64,000 nucleotides of DNA, from positions 1 through 64,000 of the forward strand of contig NZ_BCVI01000053.1 in the NCBI RefSeq assembly GCF_001591665.1. Direction: 5' to 3'. The position numbers and the translations under genes were made by a program. How positions within the stretch are numbered: the first letter of the stretch is position 1; each line of letters opens with the position of its first letter. This document shows, piece after piece, positions 25,286 through 34,169 of the stretch. This stretch comes from Neobacillus soli NBRC 102451 (lineage in GTDB: Bacteria; Bacillota; Bacilli; Bacillales; Cytobacillaceae). The notes beneath the pieces were generated by a model. It did no database searches, was not told the origin of the DNA, and worked only from the letters and a program-made list of their open reading frames with translations.

Positions 25286-25317
25286 TTTTTCATTTCATGG
25301 AGACACATTAACAAACT

Positions 25318-25370
25318 GTCCGCCCCACGCGGACAATCGAGGGTTTTGTCCACGGGCGGTGCCTGACACC
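25318..25370. repeat. GGTGCCTGACACC module
   Basis: TGTCCGC/GCGGACA hairpin, TTTTGTCCAC and the 13-mer at 25358-25370 form one composite module. Confidence 0.75.
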
Positions 25371-25542
25371 ACTTTTTTACACCATTTTTATGACCTGATC
25401 CCCTTCCAAATCTTAACACTGTTATGCCACAGAATTGACACTTTCCTTTCTATTAAGACAAAATGTGATACACTTTTAATCTTTTTGTAACATAGCTGGT
25501 ACATTGTTCTGATATAACTATACAGATAAGGAGGGGAAGCGT

Positions 25543-26664
25543 ATGCAGAAGACAACAAAGCGTATTATTCTCATGTTACTTACAATTCTGTTATGTGTAT
25601 CGGGATCAATGGTTACATATGCACAAACAAACAGTAATGCCCTACATAATGCCAAGCAGCAGCTTGAGCAAAAACAAAGAATCGTAGAGCAAAAAGAACA
25701 AGAAAAGCAGACAGTTAATCAAGAAATAGATAAAATTCAACAAGATTTACAATCCTTTTACAACGAAATCACCAAGAACAAAGAGGAAATGGCAAAAACA
25801 CAGCAGAAAATAAACGAAACACACCAGCTTATCGAAAAGAAAAAGGAAGAAATCGTCACCCTTGAGGATAAAATCCTTGCCCGTAAAGGGATCATGAAGA
25901 AGAGGGCTGTAGCTCTTCAACAAAATGATAGTGTCAATGTAATTATCAACCTATTCTTTGAATCTGATAGTATCGCAGATTTTATCCAACGGGCCAGCGC
26001 TGTGTCCGAACTAATGGATGCGGATAAGGATATCTTAGGCTCCCAGAAGGAAGACCTTCAACAGATTGAAATGGATAAAAAAGAGATTGATAGCCAAGAA
26101 CAAATTTTAGAAAATGATCAAAACGAGCTTGCAAAACAGCAGGCAACCCTTGATCAAAACATGCAAAAGAGACAACAGGCTCTAACTGTCATGCAAGAAA
26201 AGTATAAGCAAATCGCCAAACAAATGGCGCTTGCAGAACAAGACAAAGCAGGCATTGAATCTCAGATGAAAGATATTCAAGCAAAGATTGATAGGGAAAA
26301 AGCCGAGGCAAAGACTCGTCAAACATCATCCTCAACCTCAACCACTGCGCCAAAAGAAAAATTGGGTGTAGCGGTAAAAGGCACAGAGATGTATGTCACC
26401 GCAACGGCATACAGTCCCGAAGAGTCCTATCATATAACAGCAGCCGGCTACAATATTAGAAAGAATCGGCATATGAAATTAATTGCCGTCGACCCATCTG
26501 TAATTCCATTAGGAAGCAAAGTTTGGGTAGAAGGATATGGCATAGCTGTCGCAGGTGATACCGGCGGCGCCATCAAGGGCCACAAAATTGACGTCCTATT
26601 GCCATCAACAGCAGCCGCATTATCATGGGGCAGAAAAACCGTGAAAATTGTCATTTTAGAATAA
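25543..26664 (+). CDS. Secreted coiled-coil and 3D-domain cell-wall protein
   Basis: A 373-residue exported protein. A signal peptide (about 1-28, ending near TYAQT) is followed by a long coiled coil (about 30-255) like the N-terminus of CwlO-type hydrolases, a Ser/Thr linker, and a C-terminal 3D domain (about 285-373) with the three Asp (AVDPSVIPLGS, AGDTGGAIKG, KIDVLLP). The 3D fold is shared with MltA and YocH and is expected to act on peptidoglycan, as a transglycosylase or wall-binding module. GGAGGGG precedes the ATG. A single partial WalR half-site lies upstream, not enough to claim WalRK control. Confidence 0.87.
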   Translation: MQKTTKRIILMLLTILLCVSGSMVTYAQTNSNALHNAKQQLEQKQRIVEQKEQEKQTVNQEIDKIQQDLQSFYNEITKNKEEMAKTQQKINETHQLIEKKKEEIVTLEDKILARKGIMKKRAVALQQNDSVNVIINLFFESDSIADFIQRASAVSELMDADKDILGSQKEDLQQIEMDKKEIDSQEQILENDQNELAKQQATLDQNMQKRQQALTVMQEKYKQIAKQMALAEQDKAGIESQMKDIQAKIDREKAEAKTRQTSSSTSTTAPKEKLGVAVKGTEMYVTATAYSPEESYHITAAGYNIRKNRHMKLIAVDPSVIPLGSKVWVEGYGIAVAGDTGGAIKGHKIDVLLPSTAAALSWGRKTVKIVILE

Positions 26665-26679
26665 TCATATATAGAGAAA

Positions 26680-26717
26680 AGAGGCTGATACTGAAAAGTA
26701 GTTGGCCTCTTTTTTTG
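26680..26717 (+). terminator. Terminator of the 3D-domain gene
   Basis: AGAGGC pairs with GCCTCT, followed by eight T. Confidence 0.7.
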
Positions 26718-26819
26718 CTGCAAAAGTTCATCTTATATGGATAATTCCCAAAATGGTAGATTCTAAACCAAGAATAGATAAGAAAAGCGCAAGCGCCCGT
26801 TTACACAACAGACACGATT

Positions 26820-26832
26820 GGTGCCTGACACC
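26820..26832. repeat. Single GGTGCCTGACACC copy
   Basis: An exact 13-mer just downstream of the HxlR-type gene, without the GGACAAATGTC companion. Confidence 0.8.
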
Positions 26833-26851
26833 ATTAACATCATAAACACCA

Positions 26852-27226
26852 TCATTTCAGGTGATCGTTCAGAACACCTTCCTCTAAAACAGAGAATTTA
26901 TCTCCGTAAACCTTGGTGATGTGTTTTTCTCCCCAATTACAGAGTGAACTAAGAATTCCCTCCAAGCTCCAACCGTATTCACTTAACTCGTATTCTACCT
27001 TGGGTGGGACCTGATTATAAATCATCCGAGTAATGACACCATCATCTTCCAGCTCCCGCAACTGTTGTGTGAGCATTTTTTGCGTAATATTTGGCATCAA
27101 CCGCTTCAATTCACTCGTCCGCTTTTTCCCATGGGTGAGATGACAAAGAATGACACACTTCCACTTCCCGCCAATCACCTCCAGCGTTGCCTCGACTGAG
27201 ATATTATATTTCTTTTTCTCCATCAT
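26852..27226 (-). CDS. HxlR-family transcriptional regulator
   Basis: A 124-residue winged-helix regulator of the HxlR/MarR-like family (VIGGKWKCVILCHLTHG, RTSELKRLMPNITQKMLTQQLRELEDDGVI). Such proteins often sense electrophiles or antibiotics through Cys; Cys residues lie in the first helix region and near residue 99. I start at ATG 27226, eight bases after AAGGAGG; an in-frame TTG at 27247 includes that site. It is divergent from an MFS exporter, and palindromes between the two starts are probable operators, so it likely represses itself and the exporter. Confidence 0.88.
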   Translation of the reverse strand: MMEKKKYNISVEATLEVIGGKWKCVILCHLTHGKKRTSELKRLMPNITQKMLTQQLRELEDDGVITRMIYNQVPPKVEYELSEYGWSLEGILSSLCNWGEKHITKVYGDKFSVLEEGVLNDHLK

Positions 27227-27249
27227 ATAAAAATCCTCCTTATTCAAAA

Positions 27250-27301
27250 GGTACTTAAAAGTACCTATAGCACCACGGGGTACCTATATCACTTAAAAGT
27301 G
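27250..27301. promoter_or_regulatory. Paired palindromic operator for the HxlR regulator
   Basis: GGTACTT-AA-AAGTACC (27250-27265) and CACTT-AA-AAGTG (27290-27301) share the core ACTTAAAAGT and are 40 bases apart, about four helical turns. They lie between the divergent regulator and exporter genes. The binding protein is inferred from position. Confidence 0.65.
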
Positions 27302-27404
27302 CGTACTTCTCATAATTTCTCATATACCCCATAATAACATTTGCCGGGAGAAATAAAAATTTTACTTATTTATATAAAACTACACAAAATTAGGAGGAAA
27401 CACC

Positions 27405-28667
27405 ATGCCTTTAAATAAAAAACAAAGCACACTCGCACTGCTGGCCTTAGCTGTCAGTGCGTTCGCAATAGGAACAACCGAATTTATCAGCGTCGGCCTG
27501 CTGCCGCTTATCGCCGATGATTTACACATTCCAGTGACAACCGCAGGACTGACGGTCTCCCTATATGCCCTCGGTGTCACATTCGGCGCACCCGTCCTGA
27601 CATCGCTGACATCACGCATGTCACGCAAAACCTTATTACTATGGATCATGATCATTTTCATCATCGGCAACAGCATCGCCGCCAGCGCCACAACCATCAC
27701 TGTCCTGCTCGCGGCCCGCGTCATCTCAGCCCTGTCCCATGGCGTCTTTATGTCAATCGGCTCCACCATCGCCGCCGACCTCGTCCCGGCCAACCGCCGT
27801 GCGAGCGCCATTTCGATCATGTTCTCCGGCCTCACCGTCGCCACCGTCACCGGCGTGCCGTTCGGAACATTCATCGGCCAGCAATACGGCTGGCGCCTGG
27901 CCTTCGTCATCATTGTTGCCGTCGGCATCATCGGCTTCATCGCCAACCTGATTCTCGTTCCTTCTTTCTTGAAAAAAGGAACTCAAACCAGTCCTCGCGA
28001 TCAGGTCAAGCTCGTAACCAATGGCCGTCTCTTACTATTATTCGCAATTACTGCCCTGGGGTATGGCGGGACATTTGTTGTCTTCACCTATTTATCACCA
28101 TTACTGCAGGATATAACCGGATTTAAGGAAGGATCCGTAGCGGTTATTTTACTCGCATACGGTTTAGCGATTGCGATTGGTAACGTGATCGGAGGCAAGC
28201 TCTCAAACCGCAATCCAATCGGGTCCTTATTCTATATGTTTATCATCCAAGCCGTGGTCCTCTTCGCCTTAATGTTCACGGCCCCGTTCAAAATAACTGG
28301 GCTGATTACAATTATTTTTATGGGATTGCTCGCTTTTATGAACGTACCCGGCTTACAAGTCTACGTCGTCATGCTAGCGGAGCGTTTCGTCCCAAGCGCA
28401 GTCGACGTGGCATCTGCCGTCAATATTGCCGCCTTCAACGCAGGAATAGCCATCGGCTCCTATTTGGGCGGCATCATCACCGATACAATAGGACTCATCC
28501 ACACCACATGGATAGGCGCCCTAATGGTACTCGCAGCAGCAATCTTAACAAACTGGAGTCGAACACTCGAGCAGAAAGACCAACAGGCAATGGTTTCAGC
28601 AATGGTGTCAGGCACCGTCGAAACACAATTGTCCGCCAGCGGCGGACAATTGAATGTTAAAAATTAA
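27405..28667 (+). CDS. MFS drug/sugar efflux transporter, DHA1 family
   Basis: A 420-residue twelve-helix major facilitator of the DHA1 (arabinose/chloramphenicol efflux-like) group. It begins LALLALAVSAFAIGTTEFISVGLLP, a family signature. Divergent placement from an HxlR regulator suggests inducible efflux of a toxic compound. AGGAGG precedes the ATG. The helical part ends at about residue 400. The last 20 residues (MVSGTVETQLSASGGQLNV) are encoded by a GGTGTCAGGCACC module with its AATTGTCCGC/GCGGACAATT hairpin, so the natural C-terminus has been extended by the dispersed repeat. Codon use in the middle of the gene is unusually GC-rich. Confidence 0.88.
   Translation: MPLNKKQSTLALLALAVSAFAIGTTEFISVGLLPLIADDLHIPVTTAGLTVSLYALGVTFGAPVLTSLTSRMSRKTLLLWIMIIFIIGNSIAASATTITVLLAARVISALSHGVFMSIGSTIAADLVPANRRASAISIMFSGLTVATVTGVPFGTFIGQQYGWRLAFVIIVAVGIIGFIANLILVPSFLKKGTQTSPRDQVKLVTNGRLLLLFAITALGYGGTFVVFTYLSPLLQDITGFKEGSVAVILLAYGLAIAIGNVIGGKLSNRNPIGSLFYMFIIQAVVLFALMFTAPFKITGLITIIFMGLLAFMNVPGLQVYVVMLAERFVPSAVDVASAVNIAAFNAGIAIGSYLGGIITDTIGLIHTTWIGALMVLAAAILTNWSRTLEQKDQQAMVSAMVSGTVETQLSASGGQLNVKN
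28604..28657. repeat. GGTGTCAGGCACC module inside the exporter gene
   Basis: The 13-mer at 28604-28616 is followed by a hairpin with ACAATTGTCCGC and GCGGACAATTG. The whole module is in frame and translated at the C-terminus of the MFS protein. Confidence 0.85.
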
Positions 28668-28731
28668 CATCTCATACTCTAGCATGAGCAGGGAATCATC
28701 TTCTAATGATCTAAAGCGAGGTTAATAAAAA

Positions 28732-28753
28732 AAGCCAGTCAACAGACTGGCTT
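28732..28753 (-). terminator. Terminator of ywqA
   Basis: AAGCCAGTC and GACTGGCTT form a nine-base stem. On the minus strand a run of seven T follows, so it terminates the leftward ywqA transcript. Confidence 0.75.
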
Positions 28754-28780
28754 AAGCTAACCTTTATAGAGTCCCATAGT

Positions 28781-28846
28781 GGTTTGTGTCCACTGTAGAC
28801 GTACAAATGTCCACGCGTGGTGCCTGACACCACCACTGACACCACC
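28781..28846. repeat. GGTGCCTGACACC module before the ywqA terminator
   Basis: TGTCCACTGTAGAC, ACAAATGTCCACG and the 13-mer at 28819-28831, then CACCACTGACACCACC. Composite module of the main dispersed family. Confidence 0.8.
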
Positions 28847-28853
28847 ACCACAA

Positions 28854-31850
28854 TCACCCCAAATACACCAAGTCCTTCAACTCATCGGTCGATAGTTCGG
28901 TGATCCAGTTTTCGCTTTGGATGATTTGGTCGTTTAGGTCTTGTTTTTTCTCGAGCATGGCATCAATTTTCTCTTCAAGCGTGCCGGTACAAATCAATTT
29001 ATGGACGTGAACAAACCTGGATTGACCAATTCGGTGGGCACGGTCGGTGGCCTGGTTCTCGACCGCCGGATTCCACCAACGGTCATAGTGAATCACGTGA
29101 TTTGCCGCCGTTAGATTCAACCCAGTTCCACCTGCCTTCAATGACAGTAGGAACACTGGGAACTCCTGGTTTTGGAACCGTTCAATCATCTCATCCCGCT
29201 TCGTCTTCGCCACACTGCCATTCAAGAACGGCACCTCAATGCCAAATTTCTTCTTCAGCGTCGCCCGAATCATTTCGCCCATCTCGATGTATTGGGTAAA
29301 AATCAGACAACTTTCGCCCTGCTCCAAAACCGCCTCAATCAGTTCGACAAGCTTCTCCAATTTATTGGAGCGGTCGAGAAGCTCGCGCCCCGCCGCTTTT
29401 TCCTTTAAATAGAGGGCAGGGTGGTTGCACAACTGTTTCAACCTACTGAGCATTTGTAAAATTAATCCCTTGCGCTCAAAGCCCGACAATTTCTCAATTT
29501 CAGCAAACGTATCGTGGATGAGCTGCTCGTACAACGAGGCCTGCTCTGCGGTCAACGGACAGTACTCCTTTTGCTCAAGCTTATCAGGAAGATTCAGAGC
29601 AACCTCTTCATCCTTTTTCGTGCGCCTTAGCAAGAACGGGCGGATCAATGCCTGTAGCTGCTGCACCTTTTCCTTCTTCTCATCTTTTTCAATCGGAATC
29701 ACGAACTTTTTCTGGAACTGCCCTAAACTGCCAAGATAGCCGTGATTGGTAAAATCAAAAATCGACCACAGTTCAGATAAGCGGTTCTCCATCGGCGTCC
29801 CCGTCAAGGCAATATGGTGTCGGCCGCGCAGCCTGCGCACCGCTTTCGATTGCTTCGTCTGCGCGTTCTTAATATTTTGCGCCTCATCAATCGCAATCGA
29901 ACTCCAAATCATCGATTCAAACTCTTCGGAATCAAGATGGCTCAACCCATACGAAGTCAAGACAACATCGACATCCAGAGCCTTTTTTGAAAAATCGTCC
30001 TCCTTCAGGCGGTGCGAGCCGTAATGCAGATACACCTTCATCTCCGGAGCAAAGCGATCGAGCTCCTTCTGCCAGTTCCCAAGCACCGAAGTCGGGCAGA
30101 TAATCAGCGCCGCCTTCGTCGGAACCTTCGCCTTAACCGGAGCAGCATCTTCATCCTTCTTGCGCCGACCTTTCGTATCACGGGTGTCAGGCACCACCGC
30201 TTTCGCACCGCGGCCCTTGGTGTCAGGCACCACAGCCAATTCATCGCGAACCTGTTCCTTCACCATTAATAAATAGGCAATCAGCTGGACGGTTTTGCCA
30301 AGACCCATATCATCGGCGAGGCAGGCGCCAAACCCATACCGCCGCAGGAACCAGAGCCAGCTCATGCCAAGCTGCTGGTAGGGGCGGAGCTCGCCTTGCA
30401 AACCAGAAGGTACAGTTTCAAGCGGAATTTCGTGTACTTCCGACAGCTGCTTCACCATTTGCTTCCATTGTCGGTTCAGCTCGATCTGAATTTTTGCAAA
30501 CGCGGCTGGATTCTCAAGCTCATCCTCGGCAGCAGTCGGTTCAGCGAGCTCCTGCTCGAGCAAATCGCGGACGTGCAAGCCTTCTTTTTCGGCACGTTTC
30601 ATCAAATCTTGAATCTGGCGAATGAATTGCGGATCAAGCTTGACCCAGCGGCCGCGAATATAGACAAGCCTACGTTTTTCCTCAACAAGCTGGCCAAACT
30701 CCTCCTCGGACAAATCGACACCGTTCATCGAAAAACGCCAGTTAAAATCGAGCATCGCCTGCAGCCCAACAAAAGATGGACGGTGACTCGACGATCCCTT
30801 AAGCGACGCTTTGACCTTCAAATTGGCGTTTTTCATTGCCTGCCACCAGGAAGGAAGGAGGATTTCAACATCGAGCGCCACCAGCGTCTCACTTGCTTCA
30901 GTTAAAAACATCCATGCTTCTTCCTCGCTCAGGTGCGTTTTGAAGGCGCCATCCTCACCGAGCCACGGAATCAAACGTGCCCAGCGATCCTGTTCAAGGG
31001 CAGCTTTTTCTAAAAATGGCTTCCATTTCGTCGGAATATTCGCGGCACCATCAACGTCATAAATCTCATCGACATTTTTCTTGCCACGCAAAAAGACATC
31101 AAGGCTCCACGGCCCTTCACCATCCACAGGTTCATCCAAGCGGAGCCCAATCGTAAACGGCGTGTCGCTTTCCTTAATCCCAACCCATTCCAGCCAGCTG
31201 TCCTCATCAAAATAGCGGGCCAGCTCGCCGCCGGATATATTTTGCTTACGGAGCAAGTCAAGCTTCGGCCCGAACAGCTCTTTCATCGCAGAATTTCTCG
31301 TTAAATAAGCATCGAGGGCACTGTTATATAGATCGGAGATATAATGTTTGGTCGTTCCGAGACCGTCTTCGTTGGGTAGGCTGGTTCCGTCCTCCGCCAC
31401 CTCAGAACCATCCTCAATCCGCTGCTCCCAAAAAGTCGGACCAAATTCATCCTTCACTCGTTCCGGAAGCTTCCAGCGAAATGCGCCTTCAGGGCCCCAG
31501 ACCGAAAAGTCAGGCAGCCAGTCTTTTTCCAAAATGCCTTCATGGAGGGCATGGGCGGCCGCCAAACAAATCTCCGATTGCTCATTCCAGTCCCATTCGA
31601 TAAAGTGATTAAATGACTCTTTTGCAAAAAGTGAGACCAGCTGCCAGCCGCTAACCGCCACACCTTCTATCCCGTCTACGGTTTCCGTTTCTAGGAGTGT
31701 TCCAAAGAAGCTTTCCTCATGACTACTAAATACGAGATTCTTCCATCTAATGGGGTTCATCACATGACCCCGTTCATCCTCGGCAGTAAGAAGAAAACGA
31801 CCTTCCCCTAATCTAGTTGTCAACAATTTCATAAACCTTGTTTTAAGCAT
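28854..31850 (-). CDS. ywqA: SNF2-family helicase YwqA
   Basis: A 998-residue Swi2/Snf2 ATPase. The N-terminal half (1-470) is the bacterial SNF2-associated region. The motor follows: motif I DDMGLGKT (about 511-518), Ia ICPTSVLGNW, II DEAQ, III LTGTPMENRL, and a C-terminal RecA lobe ending RAHRIGQ. It presumably translocates on DNA; in B. subtilis it neighbours ywqB, a SWIM zinc-finger protein, and the two families are often paired. AAAGGAG precedes the ATG by about 11 bases. Between motifs I and Ia two GGTGCCTGACACC repeats are translated as VVPDT (540-544 and 552-556) in a Lys/Arg-rich insert absent from the conserved core. Confidence 0.9.
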   Translation of the reverse strand: MLKTRFMKLLTTRLGEGRFLLTAEDERGHVMNPIRWKNLVFSSHEESFFGTLLETETVDGIEGVAVSGWQLVSLFAKESFNHFIEWDWNEQSEICLAAAHALHEGILEKDWLPDFSVWGPEGAFRWKLPERVKDEFGPTFWEQRIEDGSEVAEDGTSLPNEDGLGTTKHYISDLYNSALDAYLTRNSAMKELFGPKLDLLRKQNISGGELARYFDEDSWLEWVGIKESDTPFTIGLRLDEPVDGEGPWSLDVFLRGKKNVDEIYDVDGAANIPTKWKPFLEKAALEQDRWARLIPWLGEDGAFKTHLSEEEAWMFLTEASETLVALDVEILLPSWWQAMKNANLKVKASLKGSSSHRPSFVGLQAMLDFNWRFSMNGVDLSEEEFGQLVEEKRRLVYIRGRWVKLDPQFIRQIQDLMKRAEKEGLHVRDLLEQELAEPTAAEDELENPAAFAKIQIELNRQWKQMVKQLSEVHEIPLETVPSGLQGELRPYQQLGMSWLWFLRRYGFGACLADDMGLGKTVQLIAYLLMVKEQVRDELAVVPDTKGRGAKAVVPDTRDTKGRRKKDEDAAPVKAKVPTKAALIICPTSVLGNWQKELDRFAPEMKVYLHYGSHRLKEDDFSKKALDVDVVLTSYGLSHLDSEEFESMIWSSIAIDEAQNIKNAQTKQSKAVRRLRGRHHIALTGTPMENRLSELWSIFDFTNHGYLGSLGQFQKKFVIPIEKDEKKEKVQQLQALIRPFLLRRTKKDEEVALNLPDKLEQKEYCPLTAEQASLYEQLIHDTFAEIEKLSGFERKGLILQMLSRLKQLCNHPALYLKEKAAGRELLDRSNKLEKLVELIEAVLEQGESCLIFTQYIEMGEMIRATLKKKFGIEVPFLNGSVAKTKRDEMIERFQNQEFPVFLLSLKAGGTGLNLTAANHVIHYDRWWNPAVENQATDRAHRIGQSRFVHVHKLICTGTLEEKIDAMLEKKQDLNDQIIQSENWITELSTDELKDLVYLG
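30183..30231. repeat. Two GGTGTCAGGCACC copies inside ywqA
   Basis: Exact 13-mers at 30183-30195 and 30219-30231 are 36 bases (12 codons) apart. They are read in frame as VVPDT within a linker between helicase motifs I and Ia, where an insertion is structurally tolerable. Confidence 0.9.
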
Positions 31851-31930
31851 CCGTGCAAAAACTCCTTTAACTGTGGCAATGGCTTTAAAAAGGGCTGCGG
31901 AGGCCCTATGAATTACCAGATAATGTCTAA

Positions 31931-32025
31931 ATAAACAATACCCTTCAAAAAATAGACAAAACCCTCAAAAAGATAAACAAAACACCGCAAAAAATACACA
32001 AAACCACGCAAAAAATAAACAAAAC
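31931..32025 (+). repeat. 21-bp-period array, core ATAAACAAAAC
   Basis: Five units start at 31931, 31952, 31973, 31994 and 32015, all 21 bases apart, with cores ATAAACAATA, ATAGACAAAA, ATAAACAAAA, ATACACAAAA and ATAAACAAAA. It lies just upstream of ywqA. Confidence 0.88.
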
Positions 32026-32051
32026 TTAAAACCACGGTTTAATTCCACTAA

Positions 32052-32098
32052 TTTGTCCACTGGAGACGGACAAATGTCCACGGATGGTGCCTGACACC
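32052..32098. repeat. GGTGCCTGACACC module
   Basis: TTTGTCCACTGGAGAC, GGACAAATGTCCACGGAT and the 13-mer at 32086-32098. Confidence 0.8.
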
Positions 32099-32100
32099 AC

Positions 32101-32165
32101 AATGAAACCGCAATGAAACCACAATGAAACCGCAATGAAACCACAATGACACCACAATGAAACTA
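32101..32165 (+). repeat. 11-bp tandem array AATGAAACCRC
   Basis: Six units start at 32101, 32112, 32123, 32134, 32145 and 32156, each 11 bases apart, alternating ACC-GC and ACC-AC. It directly follows the 13-mer module and looks like slippage from its ACACCACAATG end. Confidence 0.9.
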
Positions 32166-32402
32166 AAGCAATACCACGTGGTGGCACCATAAAAATCCAT
32201 ATTCCTTTATTATACCCAATATTTTATCTTTAGAGAAAGGGGAAGTGTGATGTTCCTGAGTTTGTGTGACTAGAGGATAGTCGGAAATCGCCCGCACTAG
32301 CGCGAAACCCGTGCCATTTTAAATGATGGAACGGACATCATTAGTAATGGAAAATCCAAGGGATATGATGCTATAATTTGGATGAATAGGGGGTGCATGC
32401 AT

Positions 32403-33998
32403 ATGAAAAATTATTTAAAAGTTTGTCTCATGGTTGTTATTCTCTTTAGTTTGCTAATGGGCACGTTACAATCGCCCACAAATGCCGCGAGCAGTAAGAA
32501 AGTTCTTGGAAATGAATTCAAAAATGGTCTAGTTTTATTTAAGCAAAATGGGAAATATGGCATGTTGGATAAAAAGGGTAAGGTGGCCATTAAACCGCTA
32601 TACGAACAGATTGATCAAACGAAGCGAACGAATTTATTACGCGTTAAAAAGAATAATAAATACGGCTTCATTAATCAAAAGGGAAAAGTCATTGTCAAAC
32701 CGCAATATGCTGATGCCAAGGACGGTTTTTCCAATCCAATCATAGTTAAAAAGAATAGTAAATATGGACTAATCAATACAGCTGGTAAAACCATCGTTAA
32801 ACCGAAGTACGATCTCATTGGTGATTTTCACAATGGGGTAGCCTTTTACAAATGTAAAAGTAAGTATGGAATTCTCAACACAAAAGGCAAGGTTGTCCTA
32901 CCGCCAACCTATGATAAAATCACCGAAAACACGAATGGCGTATTTACTGTCAAACAAGCTAAAAAGTACGGTTTAATCGATAAGCAAGGGAAAGACATCG
33001 TCACCCCCGCATATGAATCGATCGTTTCTTATAAAAATGGGTTATTTCGAATAAAAAATGATGGGAAATACGGGATGATTACAATACAGGGGCAGATCCT
33101 CGCTGCACCCAAATATGATCGGATCTCACTGTTTTATAATGGGTTTGCCCAAACGACACTGAACGAAAAATACGGTTTTATTAGCGCGAAGGGAGAAATT
33201 ATCGCTGAACCGACCTATGATTCCGTTGCTGTTTTTAGAGGAGGTGTGGCTCCCGTCGTAGCCGGTGATAGGCTGGGTTATATTGATACCACTGGAAAAA
33301 TCATTGTTGAACCGCAGTATGAAGCCGCCTACGATGGTGATGGAAGCTCCCTCTATGAATTTTGGCAAAATGCCGCAGTCGTCATAAAGAACGGGAAGTA
33401 CGGCGCGATTAATAAAAAGGGCGAAGTGATTCTCGACTTCAGCTATGATTCGATTAGTTTGTTTAACAAAAAAGGGCTGGCGATCACTAGACAAAAGAAT
33501 AAATATGGTGTGATTAATGATAAAGGGACGGTTATTGTCAAGCCATCCTATGACTCATTGAGACTCGCAACGTATGGCGATGGCGAGTTTACCGATGACT
33601 TTGTTATTTTTGAAAAAAATAACAAAGAAGGCGCAATGAACAGCAAGGGAAAAGTCATCATACAACCAATTTATGACCGAATCGACCCGTTGGAACATAA
33701 AGGTTTGATTCGGGTGATGCAAGGATCGAAATATGGACTACTAACTTCAACAGGAAAAGTCCTGGTCAAACCAAAATATAGCGAAATTAATCCTTTTTAC
33801 AAGGGCAACAACGATTTAGCTAGTGTTACCTATAAAGGTAAAAATGGATTCATCAATGAAAAGGGGAAACTAGTCATTATTCCGCAGTATGATCAAGTAG
33901 GGAATTTCAACGAGGGCCTTGTTTACGTCAAGAAGAACGGCAAAGCAGGATTTATTGATAAAAAAGGCAAGGTTGTCATTAAATTAACCTATTATTAA
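32403..33998 (+). CDS. Secreted WG-repeat protein
   Basis: A 531-residue exported protein. A signal peptide (about 1-28, ending TNAAS) is followed by about 15 tandem WG-type repeats of roughly 33 residues (pattern KYGLIN-KGKVIVKPxYDxI), which fill the whole mature protein. WG repeats are thought to form beta-rich binding surfaces; the ligand is unknown. I use ATG 32403, about nine bases after AGGGGG; ATGs at 32382 and 32397 are in frame. TATAAT lies at 32372-32377. It stands between ywqA and ywqB, which are adjacent in B. subtilis, so it is an accessory insertion. Confidence 0.85.
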   Translation: MKNYLKVCLMVVILFSLLMGTLQSPTNAASSKKVLGNEFKNGLVLFKQNGKYGMLDKKGKVAIKPLYEQIDQTKRTNLLRVKKNNKYGFINQKGKVIVKPQYADAKDGFSNPIIVKKNSKYGLINTAGKTIVKPKYDLIGDFHNGVAFYKCKSKYGILNTKGKVVLPPTYDKITENTNGVFTVKQAKKYGLIDKQGKDIVTPAYESIVSYKNGLFRIKNDGKYGMITIQGQILAAPKYDRISLFYNGFAQTTLNEKYGFISAKGEIIAEPTYDSVAVFRGGVAPVVAGDRLGYIDTTGKIIVEPQYEAAYDGDGSSLYEFWQNAAVVIKNGKYGAINKKGEVILDFSYDSISLFNKKGLAITRQKNKYGVINDKGTVIVKPSYDSLRLATYGDGEFTDDFVIFEKNNKEGAMNSKGKVIIQPIYDRIDPLEHKGLIRVMQGSKYGLLTSTGKVLVKPKYSEINPFYKGNNDLASVTYKGKNGFINEKGKLVIIPQYDQVGNFNEGLVYVKKNGKAGFIDKKGKVVIKLTYY

Positions 33999-34008
33999 CG
34001 TTATTAAT

Positions 34009-34039
34009 AGGCTTGGATGATCCAAGCCTGTTTTGTTTG
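34009..34039 (+). terminator. Terminator of the WG-repeat gene
   Basis: AGGCTTGGA, a TGA loop and TCCAAGCCT, then GTTTTGTTTG. Confidence 0.8.
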
Positions 34040-34049
34040 TGGGGAAACT

Positions 34050-34062
34050 GGTGTCAGGCACC
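34050..34062. repeat. Single GGTGTCAGGCACC copy
   Basis: An exact 13-mer just after the terminator of the WG-repeat gene. Confidence 0.8.
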
Positions 34063-34169
34063 ATCACGAAAAAAATCCACCCTGTGACTAATTTCCTAGA
34101 GAAATAGATTGTTAACTATCTTTCTATTAATTATAATAAAAGGGAAATTATAGATAAGGTGGGGAAATT

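Noticed and set aside
24880..25490. Overlapping open frames with repeated SNQAYW-type motifs
   Set aside because: All run through the 52-bp array in several frames at once. No start signals and no sign of coding selection.
25486..25502. WalR site upstream of the 3D-domain gene
   Set aside because: TGTAAC is followed five bases later by TGGTAC, which has two mismatches to the second half-site.
27641..28126. Several open frames on both strands inside the MFS gene
   Set aside because: The gene is GC-rich there, so stops are rare in other frames. The MFS frame is the only one with a recognisable protein.
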